Notes under the pieces: generated by a model
Database searches by the model: none
Told to the model about the DNA's origin: nothing
The model's input: only the letters and a program-made list of their open reading frames with translations
NCBI GenBank assembly: GCA_934215545.1
Contig: CAKQAD010000008.1
Span: forward strand, 1 to 53,875
Reading direction: 5' to 3'
From: an uncultured Prevotella sp.
Lineage (GTDB): Bacteria > Bacteroidota > Bacteroidia > Bacteroidales > Bacteroidaceae
DNA length: 53,875 nucleotides
Position numbers and translations under genes: made by a program
In this document: positions 1 through 9,083 of the stretch, piece by piece
How the letters are laid out: every line of letters begins with the position of its first letter
How positions within the stretch are numbered: the stretch's first letter is position 1

Positions 1-626
1 GAGTGCATCCGATATACGTCGGGTCTGCCGTTGCATGTGGTTGCTACGTGCGCCTTGCCGTCGATAGCGAGTGGGAAGCTGTACTGGAACTCAAGCGCGA
101 GCGACGAGAAGATGTAGCAGTCGAGTCCCACCGTCGGTGCTATGCTCACACGCGGAAGTCGCAGCGTGTAGTTGCGCCCGTAGCCGTAGCCTCCGTTCCA
201 TGCGCTCATGCTATGCTGCTCGTGGCGCTGTGCCACGTTGGTGTAGGTCATGAGTGCGGCGTAGGGCTGCAGGGCGAAGCGTGCGCTCAGGGGATAGTAG
301 CGTGCGCCGAGCACTATGTTCTGCATTGTTGCATCCCCTTCGCTGTCGAACCATTGTACGGTCTCGGCGTTGTAGCCGCCTACGACGGAGAAGTGCTGCT
401 TGGGCAGGTAGTATTCCACCAGCACGTTGCACTGCGGCGAGGCGAACGCTGCGGTGCTGCCTGCGTCGCTGGGCGAACGTTCCACGCTTGCCGTCGTGGG
501 GCACGAGAGGTTCATGCCTGCTATCACCGCCCAACGCCGCTGCAGCTCGTCGGTATCGTTACCGGCTGCGGCAGTCGCTGCATACGCCATGAGCGCAAAC
601 GCGGCTATTAGTTTTCTTACAAACAT
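1..626 (-). CDS. outer-membrane beta-barrel protein (3' end outside window)
   Basis: The start codon is the ATG at 626-624 and the frame stays open to base 1, so at least 208 codons are present and the C-terminus is missing. The product begins MFVRKLIAAFALMAYAATAA, a typical signal peptide. It continues with alternating aromatic/hydrophobic strands (for example VLVEYYLPKQHFSVVGGYN and IVLGARYYPLSARFALQPY) that look like the transmembrane strands and loops of a small outer-membrane porin-like barrel. This is inferred from the pattern, not from a named family. It lies downstream of sufB on the same strand, behind a 160-bp AT-rich repeat block, and is probably transcribed separately. No catalytic motif is visible. 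Confidence 0.7.
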   Translation of the reverse strand, partial: MFVRKLIAAFALMAYAATAAAGNDTDELQRRWAVIAGMNLSCPTTASVERSPSDAGSTAAFASPQCNVLVEYYLPKQHFSVVGGYNAETVQWFDSEGDATMQNIVLGARYYPLSARFALQPYAALMTYTNVAQRHEQHSMSAWNGGYGYGRNYTLRLPRVSIAPTVGLDCYIFSSLALEFQYSFPLAIDGKAHVATTCNGRPDVYRMH

Positions 627-786
627 ATTTTGAGTTTTGAATTTTGAATTTTGAGTTTTGAGTTTTGAATTGTCGCCGTTGGCGATTTTGAGTTTTTCTG
701 TTTTGAGTTTTGAATTCAAAATTGAGCAATTCAAAATTGCGGTACAACCGCAATAATTCAAAAATCAAAAATCAAAAATCAAAACT
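627..786. repeat. AT-rich short-unit repeat block with small hairpins
   Basis: The spacer is built from repeats of a 7-8 base unit (ttttgag / ttttgaa) at about 630-715, and its complement-like form (caaaaat) near the sufB end at 755-783. Two small dyads sit inside: tcgcc-gttg-ggcga around 671-685 and attgcgg-tacaa-ccgcaat around 737-755. The two flanks are roughly inverted relative to each other, so the whole block could fold. No coding sequence is seen. Confidence 0.7.
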
Positions 787-2241
787 CTATCCTACTGTTC
801 CTTCCAATGACACGCTGAGCAGTTTCTGTGCTTCGACGGCGAACTCCATCGGCAGCTTGTTGAGCACGTCCTTGGCATAGCCATTGACGATGAGACCGAC
901 GGCTTGCTCTGTGGGAATGCCGCGTTGATTGCAGTAGAAGAGCTGGTCCTCAGAGATTTTCGATGTTGTGGCTTCATGCTCCACCACCGCCGTGTCGTTG
1001 TGTATGTCCATGTAGGGGAAGGTGTGGGCGCCACAGTCGGAACCCAAGAGCAGCGAGTCGCACGATGAGTAGTTGCGGGCGTTGTCGGCATTGCTTGTGG
1101 CACGCACCAATCCTCGGTAGGAGTTCTGGCTGTGTCCGGCAGAGATTCCCTTAGATATGATTGTCGACTTGGTGTTCTTGCCCATGTGTATCATCTTGGT
1201 TCCGGTGTCAGCCTCCTGATAGTTGTTGGTTACGGCTACGGAATAGAACTCTGCCTGCGAGCCATCGCCACGCAGCAGGCATGATGGATATTTCCAAGTG
1301 ATGGCAGAGCCCGTCTCCACCTGTGTCCACGACAGTTTGGAGTTGACGCCGCGCAGGTCGCCGCGCTTTGTCACGAGGTTGAGCACACCACCCTTGCCAT
1401 GTTCATCGCCTGGATACCAGTTTTGCACGGTAGAATATTTCACTTCGGCATTGTTGTTGACAACAATCTCTACGATGGCTGCATGCAGCTGGTTCTCGTC
1501 GCGCATCGGGGCGGTGCAACCTTCGAGATAGCTAACGTATGAGTCGTCGTCGGCAACGATTAGTGTGCGTTCAAACTGTCCGGTGTTGCGTGCATTGATG
1601 CGGAAGTAAGAGCTCAGCTCCATTGGGCAGCGCACTCCCTTTGGTATGTAGACAAAGGAGCCATCGGAAAAGACGGCACTGTTGAGTGCTGCATAGAAGT
1701 TGTCGCGATAAGGCACCACGCTTCCGAGATATTGCTTCACCAGGTCGGGATGGTTCTTTATGGCATCGCCAATAGAACAGAAGATGATGCCCTTCTCCGC
1801 CAGATGTTGTGAGAAGGTGGTCTTCACCGACACCGAGTCCATGATGGCATCCACAGCCACACCGCTCAATGCCAAACGCTCTTCAAGAGGGATGCCGAGC
1901 TTGTCGAATGTCTTCATCAGCTCAGGGTCGATATCTTTCTTCTCGTTCTCCTTCTTCTTAGCAAGCGGGTCGGCATAGTAGGATATTGCCTGATAGTCTA
2001 TTTCAGGCAGGTGCACATGCCCCCATGTGGGCTGTTTCAGTGTCTGCCAATGGCGGAAGGCGGTGAGTCGGAAATCGAGCATCCAATCGGGTTCGCCCTT
2101 CTTCTGCGATATCAGGCGCACCACATCCTCGTTGAGTCCCTTGTCGATGATATCGGTGTGCACGTCGGTGGTGAAGCCATACTCATATTTCTGCTCTGCC
2201 ACCTGGCGCACAAAGGCGTTTTTTGTATCTTTATTTTCCAT
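787..2241 (-). CDS. sufB: Fe-S cluster assembly scaffold protein SufB
   Basis: The 484-residue product is full length for SufB, the scaffold subunit of the SufBCD complex that builds Fe-S clusters in the cytoplasm. The sequence matches the family throughout: an N-terminal helical part, the central beta-helix region ([31 protein letters not shown]), and a C-terminal segment with [13 protein letters not shown]. Its Cys437 sits at the place of the conserved functional cysteine of SufB proteins. The start ATG at 2241 gives [20 protein letters not shown], the usual beginning in this phylum. Unusually, the next gene downstream on the same strand is a membrane barrel and not sufC or sufD, and upstream lies infB. 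SufC and SufD, which SufB needs, must therefore be encoded elsewhere. A promoter box lies about 85 bp upstream. Confidence 0.95.
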   Translation of the reverse strand: MENKDTKNAFVRQVAEQKYEYGFTTDVHTDIIDKGLNEDVVRLISQKKGEPDWMLDFRLTAFRHWQTLKQPTWGHVHLPEIDYQAISYYADPLAKKKENEKKDIDPELMKTFDKLGIPLEERLALSGVAVDAIMDSVSVKTTFSQHLAEKGIIFCSIGDAIKNHPDLVKQYLGSVVPYRDNFYAALNSAVFSDGSFVYIPKGVRCPMELSSYFRINARNTGQFERTLIVADDDSYVSYLEGCTAPMRDENQLHAAIVEIVVNNNAEVKYSTVQNWYPGDEHGKGGVLNLVTKRGDLRGVNSKLSWTQVETGSAITWKYPSCLLRGDGSQAEFYSVAVTNNYQEADTGTKMIHMGKNTKSTIISKGISAGHSQNSYRGLVRATSNADNARNYSSCDSLLLGSDCGAHTFPYMDIHNDTAVVEHEATTSKISEDQLFYCNQRGIPTEQAVGLIVNGYAKDVLNKLPMEFAVEAQKLLSVSLEGTVG

Positions 2242-2325
2242 TATATATCTGATATATATCGTATTTTCGGGACTCGCTGTCGATGGCTATCTGCAGACAT
2301 ATCAAGTCCTTACTGCTTTAAACTG

Positions 2326-2333
2326 CAAAATTA
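2326..2333 (-). promoter_or_regulatory. candidate sufB promoter, -7 box
   Basis: On the minus strand this reads TAATTTTG, a full match to the Bacteroidota -7 consensus TAnnTTTG, 85 bp upstream of the sufB ATG. A TTTG that could serve as the -33 box lies at 2358-2361, with a 24-base spacer that is slightly long. Confidence 0.5.
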
Positions 2334-2403
2334 CGAATAAAGGCGTTATTTTGAGAACAAAATGTCGCATTTTTTACTCTCGCTCCTTATTCATAATGCG
2401 GCA

Positions 2404-2450
2404 AACGCAAAAGCGCCGGATGCGACAATGGCATCCGGCGCTTTTGCGTT
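2404..2450. terminator. strong bidirectional terminator hairpin after infB
   Basis: A perfect 20-bp inverted repeat (2404-2423 with 2431-2450) surrounds a 7-base loop. The stem contains a GC-rich core, gcgccggatgc, with an A4/T4 run in the outer arm. It lies 44 bp past the infB stop and is the obvious end of the rimP-nusA-infB transcript. Confidence 0.8.
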
Positions 2451-2493
2451 GTTATGATTTATGTAATGGCACCGATGGTGCGGTGCTATGGCA

Positions 2494-5319
2494 TTACAAT
2501 GTCTGCTTTACCTCTATCTCGGTGAATGTCTCGAGCACGTCGCCCACCTGGATATCGTTGAAGTTGACGAGTGAGATACCACACTCGAAGTTGGTGGCCA
2601 CCTCCTTAACGTCGTCCTTATAGCGCTTGAGGGCAGCGATTTCGGCAGTGTGAACCACAATACCATCGCGCACCACGCGTGCCTTGTCGGCTCTGTGAAC
2701 CTTACCCTCGGTAACGTAGCAACCAGCAACGGTGCCCACCTTAGATATCTTGTAGACCTCACGCACCTCTACCTGACCGGTGACAACTTCCTTCTTCACC
2801 TTGTCGAGCATACCAATCATTGCCGACTTCACATCGTCGATGGCATCGTAGATTACGGAGTAGGTGTTGATTTCTACGCCCTCCTGCTCGGCGAGCTTGC
2901 GTGCTGCAGCCGATGGACGCACCTGGAAGCCAACGATGATGGCATCGGAAGCGTCGGCCAGGGTTACATCGCTCTCCGAGATCTGACCAACAGCCTTGTA
3001 GATTACGTCGACCTTGATCTTCTCTGTAGACATCTTGATGAATGAGTCGGAGAGTGCCTCGATAGAACCATCAGTATCGCCCTTGACGATGATGTTGAGC
3101 TCCTTGAACGATCCGAGTGCAATACGGTGTGAGATATCCGAGAGGGTGAGTCGCTTCTGTGTGCGCAGACCCTGCTCGCGCTGCAGCTGCAGACGCTTGT
3201 TGGCTATCTCGCGTGCCTCCTGCTCTGTCTCGAGCACATGGAATGAGTCGCCGGCGGTAGGTGCACCGTTAAGACCGAGGATGATGCATGGCTCTGCAGG
3301 ACCTGCGCTCTGGATGCGTGCGTTACGCTCATTGAACATTGCCTTGATGCGGCCCCATGATGTACCTGCGATTACGTTGTCGCCAACCTGCAGTGTACCA
3401 TTGCTCACGAGCACTGTAGATACATATCCACGACCCTTGTCGAGCGACGACTCGATGATAGAACCAGTGGCCTTACGGTTAGGATTGGCCTTGAGATCGA
3501 GCATTTCTGCCTCGAGCAATACCTTTTCGAGCAGTTCGTTAACGCCTATACCCTTCTTGGCACTGATTTCCTGACACTGATACTTGCCGCCCCAGTCCTC
3601 TACAAGGAGGTTCATGGCAGCAAGTTCTTCGCGCACACGGTCGGGGTTGGCACCTGGCTTATCGATTTTGTTGATTGCAAACACCATTGGCACATTGGCA
3701 GCCTGAGCATGTGCGATAGCCTCCTTGGTGGTAGGCATGACGGCGTCGTCGGCAGCAATGATGATGATGGCAACGTCGGTGACCTGAGCACCACGGGCAC
3801 GCATGGCGGTGAACGCCTCATGACCAGGGGTGTCGAGGAAGGTGATGCGTCGGCCGTCTTCGAGCTTCACATTGTAAGCACCGATGTGCTGTGTGATGCC
3901 ACCAGCCTCACCAGCGATAACGTTGGTTTTACGGATATAGTCGAGCAGAGATGTCTTACCATGGTCTACGTGACCCATTACGGTAACGATTGGCGCACGC
4001 GACTGGAGGTCGTTCTCGTCGTCCTCGACCTCGGTGATTGCCTCTTGCACTTCTGCACTTACATATTCTGTCTTGAAGCCAAACTCCTCGGCTACGAGGT
4101 TGATGGTTTCAGCCTCCAGACGCTGGTTGATAGACACCATGATGCCCACACTCATAAGTGTGCCGATCACCTGGTTTACAGATACGTTCATCATAGTGGC
4201 AAGCTCCGACACCGTAACGAACTCGGTGAGCTTGAGCAGTTTGCTCTCCTTGCGCTCCTCGCGACGCTCCTCGTTCATCTTTTCCTGAGCAGCCTCACGC
4301 TTTTCCTTTCTGTATTTAGCGCCCTTCTTGTTTTGGTTTTGCTTGCTTGTGAGACGTGCGAGTGTCTCCTTTACCTGGCGTGCTACATCCTCCTCGTTCA
4401 CTTCGAGTGGCTTTTGTGCACGGTTGCGGTTTTTCTTCTTGTTCTTTCCGGCAGCCTGCTGCTGGTTGGCATTGCCACCCTTAGCCTGCTGTCCGCCACC
4501 CATCTGATTAGATGCGGCGCTGATATCTACACGCACCTTGTTGATGCGCTCGCGTTTTTTCTTTTCGCCACGCTGCTGCTGTGCCTTCTCCTCACGCTCC
4601 TTGCGCTTCTCTTCCTTCGATTTTTTCTTAGGACGAGTGCTTTGGTTGATTGTAGAGAGGTCGATCTTGCCGAGCACATTCACCTTTGGAGCGTTGAGCA
4701 TGCGCTTCTCGCTGTTGGTTGTGAACAGTGATTTGTCGGTCTTTGCAGTCTCTGTCTGCTGTGTAGCGGCGGCTGTAGCCTCGGCAGCGGGCTTGGTGTT
4801 GTTGGTAGCCTCAGCCTTTGGTGCTTGCTTTGCTGGTGCAGCCTCGTGCTTTGGCGCTTCTGCCTTTGCAGGTGCAGCCTCAGCCTTGGCAGCCTTGGCA
4901 GGTGCGGCATTGTTGGCAGCCGGCTTCTGACTTACGGCAGCAGTCTTGTCCTGAGCTGGCTTATGAGCCTCAGTTTTTGCGGGCTTCGCCTCGGTGTGTT
5001 TCTTTCCGATACTATCGAGGTCGATTTTTCCCAACGGCTTATACTGCTGCTGGGTGCTTGAGGCAAGCATGCTCTCAGCACGGTTGTTGTCGGCATGCTT
5101 CTTTTCCTTTGGCTTCTTCTGCAAGAGTTTTTCGGCTTGATTGCGCACTTCCTTGTCTTGCTGGAATGCAGCGACAAGAGCGTCGTATTGTGCGTCGCTC
5201 AGTTTGAAACTGGGTTCTGCCTTCACTTCGCCCAATTCGCTTTTCTTTTCAAGAAACTCCACTGCCGTCTGGAGTCCGATGTTCAACTCTCGTAATGCTT
5301 TGTTTAACCTAATGCTCAT
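2494..5319 (-). CDS. infB: translation initiation factor IF-2
   Basis: The 941-residue GTPase brings initiator tRNA to the 30S subunit. Residues 1 to about 350 form a long low-complexity region rich in Lys, Ala, Glu and Gln, with the IF2_N-like segment at the very start ([26 protein letters not shown]). A second IF2_N-like segment follows ([26 protein letters not shown]). The G domain has G1 GHVDHGKT at 449-456, G3 DTPGHE and G4 NKID. The C-terminal part holds domains II to IV and ends in EVKQTL. It is the last gene of rimP-nusA-infB, 211 bp behind nusA, which is a wide gap for an operon; that gap holds a hairpin. The length is typical for Bacteroidota IF-2 with its extended N-terminus. Confidence 0.97.
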   Translation of the reverse strand: MSIRLNKALRELNIGLQTAVEFLEKKSELGEVKAEPSFKLSDAQYDALVAAFQQDKEVRNQAEKLLQKKPKEKKHADNNRAESMLASSTQQQYKPLGKIDLDSIGKKHTEAKPAKTEAHKPAQDKTAAVSQKPAANNAAPAKAAKAEAAPAKAEAPKHEAAPAKQAPKAEATNNTKPAAEATAAATQQTETAKTDKSLFTTNSEKRMLNAPKVNVLGKIDLSTINQSTRPKKKSKEEKRKEREEKAQQQRGEKKKRERINKVRVDISAASNQMGGGQQAKGGNANQQQAAGKNKKKNRNRAQKPLEVNEEDVARQVKETLARLTSKQNQNKKGAKYRKEKREAAQEKMNEERREERKESKLLKLTEFVTVSELATMMNVSVNQVIGTLMSVGIMVSINQRLEAETINLVAEEFGFKTEYVSAEVQEAITEVEDDENDLQSRAPIVTVMGHVDHGKTSLLDYIRKTNVIAGEAGGITQHIGAYNVKLEDGRRITFLDTPGHEAFTAMRARGAQVTDVAIIIIAADDAVMPTTKEAIAHAQAANVPMVFAINKIDKPGANPDRVREELAAMNLLVEDWGGKYQCQEISAKKGIGVNELLEKVLLEAEMLDLKANPNRKATGSIIESSLDKGRGYVSTVLVSNGTLQVGDNVIAGTSWGRIKAMFNERNARIQSAGPAEPCIILGLNGAPTAGDSFHVLETEQEAREIANKRLQLQREQGLRTQKRLTLSDISHRIALGSFKELNIIVKGDTDGSIEALSDSFIKMSTEKIKVDVIYKAVGQISESDVTLADASDAIIVGFQVRPSAAARKLAEQEGVEINTYSVIYDAIDDVKSAMIGMLDKVKKEVVTGQVEVREVYKISKVGTVAGCYVTEGKVHRADKARVVRDGIVVHTAEIAALKRYKDDVKEVATNFECGISLVNFNDIQVGDVLETFTEIEVKQTL

Positions 5320-5471
5320 ATTTCGTTGTTTTAAAAGTGAAATAGCCTATGACGCTTTTCAGACCGGTCGTCTGCCTGCCTGCATCCCTTTTGCAGTGGG
5401 ATTTTCGTCAAGGCGTCTTCCGCTTTCTGCTTATTTTTTTGTTTTAAATTGTTACTGTAAAGATACTCGCT

Positions 5472-5513
5472 AAGGGAGTCTTCAAAAACACGTTGGATTA
5501 TTGAAGCTCCCTT
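5472..5513. other. hairpin in the nusA-infB intergenic gap
   Basis: An inverted repeat pairs 5472-5485 with 5501-5513 (aagggagtcttcaa / ttgaagctccctt, one bulged base) around a 15-base loop. It begins 18 bp after the nusA stop. There is no T-run on the minus-strand side, so it is not a standard terminator. It may be an RNA processing or partial attenuation site between nusA and infB. Confidence 0.5.
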
Positions 5514-5530
5514 ATGCGTTTAGAGTTTGA

Positions 5531-6790
5531 TTATTCAAATTCGGCGCGCAGCACCTTGATAACATTGTCTACAGTCTCCTCTTCGAGGTCGGCTTTCTCC
5601 ACGAGCATGTCGCGTGGTGCTTCGAGCACCTTCTTGGCTGTGTCAAGACCGATGGCCTTGATGGCATCAATCACCCACTGGTCGATTTCGTCAGCGAACT
5701 CGTCGAGATAGATATCATCGTAGGTCTCGCCGTCTTCTACCTCACGGAACACGTCGATGGTGTATTCTGTAAGCATTGATGCGAGCTTGATGTTAAGACC
5801 GCCACGACCGATGGCAAGGCTCACCTCTTCTGGCTTCAGATACACCTCTGCCTTGTGGTTCTCTTCGTCGATATTGATGCTCGACACCTTTGCTGGGCTG
5901 AGAGCTCGCTGTATGAAGAGCTTGGTGTTTGCGGTGTAGTTGATCACGTCGATATTTTCGTTGCAGAGCTCGCGCACGATACCATGCACACGGCTACCCT
6001 TAACGCCCACGCAGGCACCTACTGGGTCGATACGGTCGTCGAAGCTCTCTACTGCTATCTTTGCGCGCTCGCCTGGCATGCGTGCTATGCGGCGAATGGC
6101 AATGAGGCCGTCGTTGATTTCGGGCACCTCTGCCTCGAGCAGACGCTGGAGGAACATTGGGCTGGTGCGCGAGAGGATAATCTTAGGGTTGTTGTTGTCG
6201 TTGGTGACACGCTCTATGACGGCGCGTATTGTCTCGCCCTTGCGATACACGTCGGAAGGTATCTGCTCTGCCTTTGGCAGGATGAGCTCGTTGTTCTCAT
6301 CGTCGACGATGAGCACTTCGCGCTTCCATACCTGATACACCTCACCGGCGATAATTTGTCCGACACGGTCTTTATACTTATTATATAATGAGTCGTGCTC
6401 GAGCTCGAGTATCTTTGATGCGAGTGTCTGTCGGAGGTTAAGGATTGCACGGCGACCGAACTTGGCAAAGTCGACGGGCTCCGACACGTCCTCGCCCACC
6501 TCATAGTCGGCTTGTATCTTCTGTGCCTCGGTGAGGGAGATTTGCTTGTTCTCATCCTCCACCTCGCCATCTGCCACTACTACGCGGTTGCGGTATATCT
6601 CAAAATCGCCCTTATCTGGATTGACGATAACGTCGAAGTTCTCATCGCTTCCAAAAATCTTCGCAAGAACATTGCGGAAGCTCTCTTCCAAAACGCTAAC
6701 CAAAGTGGTGCGGTCGATGTTCTTTGTCTCCTTGAATTCCTTGAAGGAATCGAACAGGCTCACCACCTCGTCTTTTTTCACTGCTGCCAT
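5531..6790 (-). CDS. nusA: transcription termination/antitermination factor NusA
   Basis: The 419-residue RNA-polymerase-binding protein acts in pausing, termination and antitermination. The N-terminal domain begins MAAVKKDEVVSLFDSFKEFK. An S1 domain follows (around residues 135-200), then the tandem KH domains with RIARMPGERAKIAVES and GACVGVKGSRVHGIVREL. A short C-terminal helix-hairpin-helix segment (AIKAIGLDTAKKVLEAPRDML) ends the protein. It lacks the two long acidic repeats of E. coli NusA, as usual outside the gammaproteobacteria. The gene starts 3 bp after the rimP stop, so the two are almost certainly translationally coupled. Inference: as in other bacteria, it may regulate its own operon through the leader hairpin at 7282-7310. 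Confidence 0.95.
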   Translation of the reverse strand: MAAVKKDEVVSLFDSFKEFKETKNIDRTTLVSVLEESFRNVLAKIFGSDENFDVIVNPDKGDFEIYRNRVVVADGEVEDENKQISLTEAQKIQADYEVGEDVSEPVDFAKFGRRAILNLRQTLASKILELEHDSLYNKYKDRVGQIIAGEVYQVWKREVLIVDDENNELILPKAEQIPSDVYRKGETIRAVIERVTNDNNNPKIILSRTSPMFLQRLLEAEVPEINDGLIAIRRIARMPGERAKIAVESFDDRIDPVGACVGVKGSRVHGIVRELCNENIDVINYTANTKLFIQRALSPAKVSSINIDEENHKAEVYLKPEEVSLAIGRGGLNIKLASMLTEYTIDVFREVEDGETYDDIYLDEFADEIDQWVIDAIKAIGLDTAKKVLEAPRDMLVEKADLEEETVDNVIKVLRAEFE

Positions 6791-6793
6791 TGC

Positions 6794-7261
6794 TTATTTG
6801 AAATTTATTAGATATTTTGTATATTTTACTTTGTCCATCTGATAGGCATGGTCGGTTGCCACAAGCTGTGGGCGCTTTTTGCCTTCCACCTTTTGCTTTT
6901 CTTCAACGGTGACTACAAAATCATTGCCGTCGACACTCTTCAGAATGCCTTTCACCTTCTTGCCGTCGGCATCGAGCACTTCTACTGGCTTGCCCACGAA
7001 GCAGTGGTATTGCTGTGGCACCTTGAATGGCTGTCCGAGACCTGCCGAACCCACTTCGAGCTCATAGTCTTCTTCGTCGCGGCTGAGATGGTCTTCGATA
7101 TAGCGGCTCAACGCCACGCAATCTTCTATCCACACTCCATCGGCATGGTCGATCTCTACTACGATTCTGTCATCAGGGCTTATCTCTATGTCGACGAGGA
7201 AATATTCCTTGCCGTCAAGCCACTCTTCAACAATTGATTTTACGGTGTTTTTGTCTATCAT
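6794..7261 (-). CDS. rimP: ribosome maturation factor RimP
   Basis: The 155-residue protein helps mature the 30S ribosomal subunit in the cytoplasm. The N-terminal alpha/beta domain contains the family signature: FLVDIEISPDDRIVVEIDHADGV, then IEDCVALSRYIEDHL and the YELEVGSAGLGQPFK stretch. The second half is the SH3-like domain (VGKPVEVLDADGKKVKGILKSV). It is the first gene of the rimP-nusA-infB operon, the usual order in many bacteria. The ATG at 7261 is the only plausible start. Confidence 0.93.
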   Translation of the reverse strand: MIDKNTVKSIVEEWLDGKEYFLVDIEISPDDRIVVEIDHADGVWIEDCVALSRYIEDHLSRDEEDYELEVGSAGLGQPFKVPQQYHCFVGKPVEVLDADGKKVKGILKSVDGNDFVVTVEEKQKVEGKKRPQLVATDHAYQMDKVKYTKYLINFK

Positions 7262-7281
7262 ATATGCGTTATATAACTAAA

Positions 7282-7310
7282 AATGAGGAACTCTCAAGGA
7301 GCTCCTCATT
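7282..7310 (-). terminator. terminator-like hairpin in the rimP leader
   Basis: The arms aatgaggaactc (7282-7293) and gagctcctcatt (7299-7310) pair with one wobble around a 5-base loop. On the minus-strand transcript the stem is followed by a run of five T. It sits between the candidate promoter at 7324-7355 and the rimP start, so it could act as an attenuator. It could also end transcripts coming from the EnvC-like gene upstream. Confidence 0.6.
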
Positions 7311-7323
7311 CCACTGAACGCTG

Positions 7324-7355
7324 CAAAATTACAAAAATTTCACAACGTGAACAAA
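7324..7355 (-). promoter_or_regulatory. candidate promoter of rimP-nusA-infB
   Basis: On the minus strand a TTTG (7352-7355) and a TAATTTTG (7324-7331) are separated by 20 bases, a good match to the Bacteroidota -33/-7 promoter. Transcription would start just before the leader hairpin. Confidence 0.6.
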
Positions 7356-7423
7356 TATTTCTTGCTTTTTGTTGCTCTCGATGTGGTTAAAAGGGAGTCA
7401 AAGAGGTGTTACTGCCCTGTTTT

Positions 7424-9058
7424 TTATCGTCCGAGCCAGGATTCTGGGTTTAGCTGGCTTTGGTTTTGCAGGCGTCGGAGCTGGAACTGCAGTATGTGGT
7501 CGGTGCCCACAGTGCCTACTGCCTGGCGTGTAGACACTTTCTGTCCGCGATGCACGCTTACGGAGCTGAGGTTGCAATACACTGTGATGTAGGCACCATG
7601 GCGCACCATCACGACGTATGAGCCGCCATAGCCGAACACGGCACTCACCTCGCCATCGTAGACGGAGCGTGCCTGACAGCCTGGCTGGCCCAGGATACTG
7701 ATGCCCTTATTGTCGAGTGTCACGCCACTGAGTCCTGCCACCGAGTGTTGTCCGAAGTGTGCCACCACCTTGTAGCTGCCGGTGATTGGCATTGGCAGGC
7801 GTCCGCGGTTGGCCTCGAAGCCTCCCGACATCATCCTGTCTGCCGACGACATAGTGTTGGTTTTCTGCACTTCGCTGCGCGCAGCAGCTATCTCTTTTTG
7901 CGAGCGGCGCTCGTCGGCTGCTGCCTTACGCTCTATGGCTTCGCGCTGTGCCTGTGCCTCGCGAGCCTGTTGCTGGGCGCGTGCGCGCTTCTCTTCGTCC
8001 TTTTGTCGCTGTGCCTCGGCTTGTGCTGCAGCCTCGCGCTGGCGTGCCTCACGGAGTCGGCGCTCGTTTTCCTGACGCTCGCGCTCGGCTGCTGCCTTAC
8101 GGCGTGCCAGTTCTTCTTCGCGTTTTTTCTTGGCTGCTGCTTCGGCTGCTGCCTTGCGTTTGGCTTCTTCGATGGCTCTCTGGCGAGCTTTCTCTGCTTC
8201 TATAGCAATGAGTCTGTCGATTTGTGCGTTGATGGCAGAGGCGTCCTTACGCTGCTTGGTGATTACCTTCTGTATGGTTTTCTGCTGCTTCTGCAGGGTG
8301 TTCACCACGGTCTGCTGTTCTGCCTGCTTGCCTTCGAGTGCTTTACGCTCTTGCTGTCCTTTATAGAGCATAACATTTTTTTGTCCTTTGGCTTGCTGCA
8401 GCTGTTCGTGCTTCTCGTTAACCTGGCGTTGCTTCGACTTAACCATCTCGCCTTGTGCCTTCTGCCATGATGCATACTCGCGCACAAAGCGCAGACGACG
8501 ATACATTTGTGCGAAGTTCTTTGCCGAGAAGATGAACATCAGACGGTCTTGCAGTGTGTGCTGACGGCTCATATAGCGCATCGACTTAACATATTTCTGC
8601 TTGCGTTCTTGCAGCTGTTGCTGTAGTGTTGCCATCTGCGCATTGAGCAGGCCGATATTGCCATCGATATGGTTGATGTCGCGTTGTATGCCTTCGATGT
8701 TCTTCTTATGCTTGTCGATTTCGGAGTTTATCACGAGCAGGTCGCCAAGGCGTTTCTTCACATCGGCTTGGTTGGCGCGCAGTGCTGCCTCTTGCTTGCG
8801 TATCTCCTTTTGTATGCCGGAGCGTTTCGACTGCAGACCGCGTATCTCTTCTGTGGAGTATTTCTCACGCTTGTTTTTTGTCGTGGTGCGTTTCTTACCG
8901 CCTTTCTTGGCGGTAGTGGTCTTGGCCTTTCTTTTAGCGGGTGCTTTCTTTTGTGCCGTAACGGTTGTTTTCTTGCGCTGCTGGCACTCCTGTCGGGCTT
9001 GCATTGAAATGTTGCTGCCAATGACAGCCGCCAACAGTAGTAGGATTAGTCTTCGCAT
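7424..9058 (-). CDS. EnvC-like murein hydrolase activator with degenerate LytM domain
   Basis: The 544-residue protein has a signal peptide (MRRLILLLLAAVIGSNISMQA), a basic region of Lys/Thr/Ala (residues about 25-65) and very long coiled coils (about 70-400, Glu/Arg/Ala/Gln-rich). It ends in a peptidase M23/LytM fold (about 425-544). The zinc ligands of active LytM enzymes are not seen: the H-x(3)-D motif is replaced by LDNKGISI, and the final HxH by LQFQL. HGAYITVYCNL still marks the fold. This is the EnvC pattern, in which a non-catalytic LytM domain activates amidases during septum splitting. The activator role is inferred by family. It follows the DUF4292 lipoprotein gene by 25 bp and is the last gene of the dut-led set. 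Confidence 0.85.
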   Translation of the reverse strand: MRRLILLLLAAVIGSNISMQARQECQQRKKTTVTAQKKAPAKRKAKTTTAKKGGKKRTTTKNKREKYSTEEIRGLQSKRSGIQKEIRKQEAALRANQADVKKRLGDLLVINSEIDKHKKNIEGIQRDINHIDGNIGLLNAQMATLQQQLQERKQKYVKSMRYMSRQHTLQDRLMFIFSAKNFAQMYRRLRFVREYASWQKAQGEMVKSKQRQVNEKHEQLQQAKGQKNVMLYKGQQERKALEGKQAEQQTVVNTLQKQQKTIQKVITKQRKDASAINAQIDRLIAIEAEKARQRAIEEAKRKAAAEAAAKKKREEELARRKAAAERERQENERRLREARQREAAAQAEAQRQKDEEKRARAQQQAREAQAQREAIERKAAADERRSQKEIAAARSEVQKTNTMSSADRMMSGGFEANRGRLPMPITGSYKVVAHFGQHSVAGLSGVTLDNKGISILGQPGCQARSVYDGEVSAVFGYGGSYVVMVRHGAYITVYCNLSSVSVHRGQKVSTRQAVGTVGTDHILQFQLRRLQNQSQLNPESWLGR

Positions 9059-9083
9059 ATCTTTATGTTCTGTTAGCTGTTGT

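Noticed and set aside
3..611. Plus-strand open frame of about 200 codons at the left edge
   Set aside because: It is the complement of the barrel gene. The minus strand gives a signal peptide and barrel-like strands, while the plus frame is a Cys/His/Val-rich shadow.
627..786. CRISPR-like array
   Set aside because: The units are only 7-8 bases with no unique spacers of regular length, and no cas genes are near.
3709..4731. Long plus-strand frame inside infB
   Set aside because: It is opposite to a certain gene. Its Leu/Val-rich sequence is the usual shadow of the Lys/Glu/Ala-rich IF-2.
7745..8470. Plus-strand Leu/Cys-rich frame resembling a membrane protein
   Set aside because: It is the complement of the coiled-coil region of the EnvC-like gene; high Leu/Cys arises from Glu/Arg/Ala codons on the other strand.
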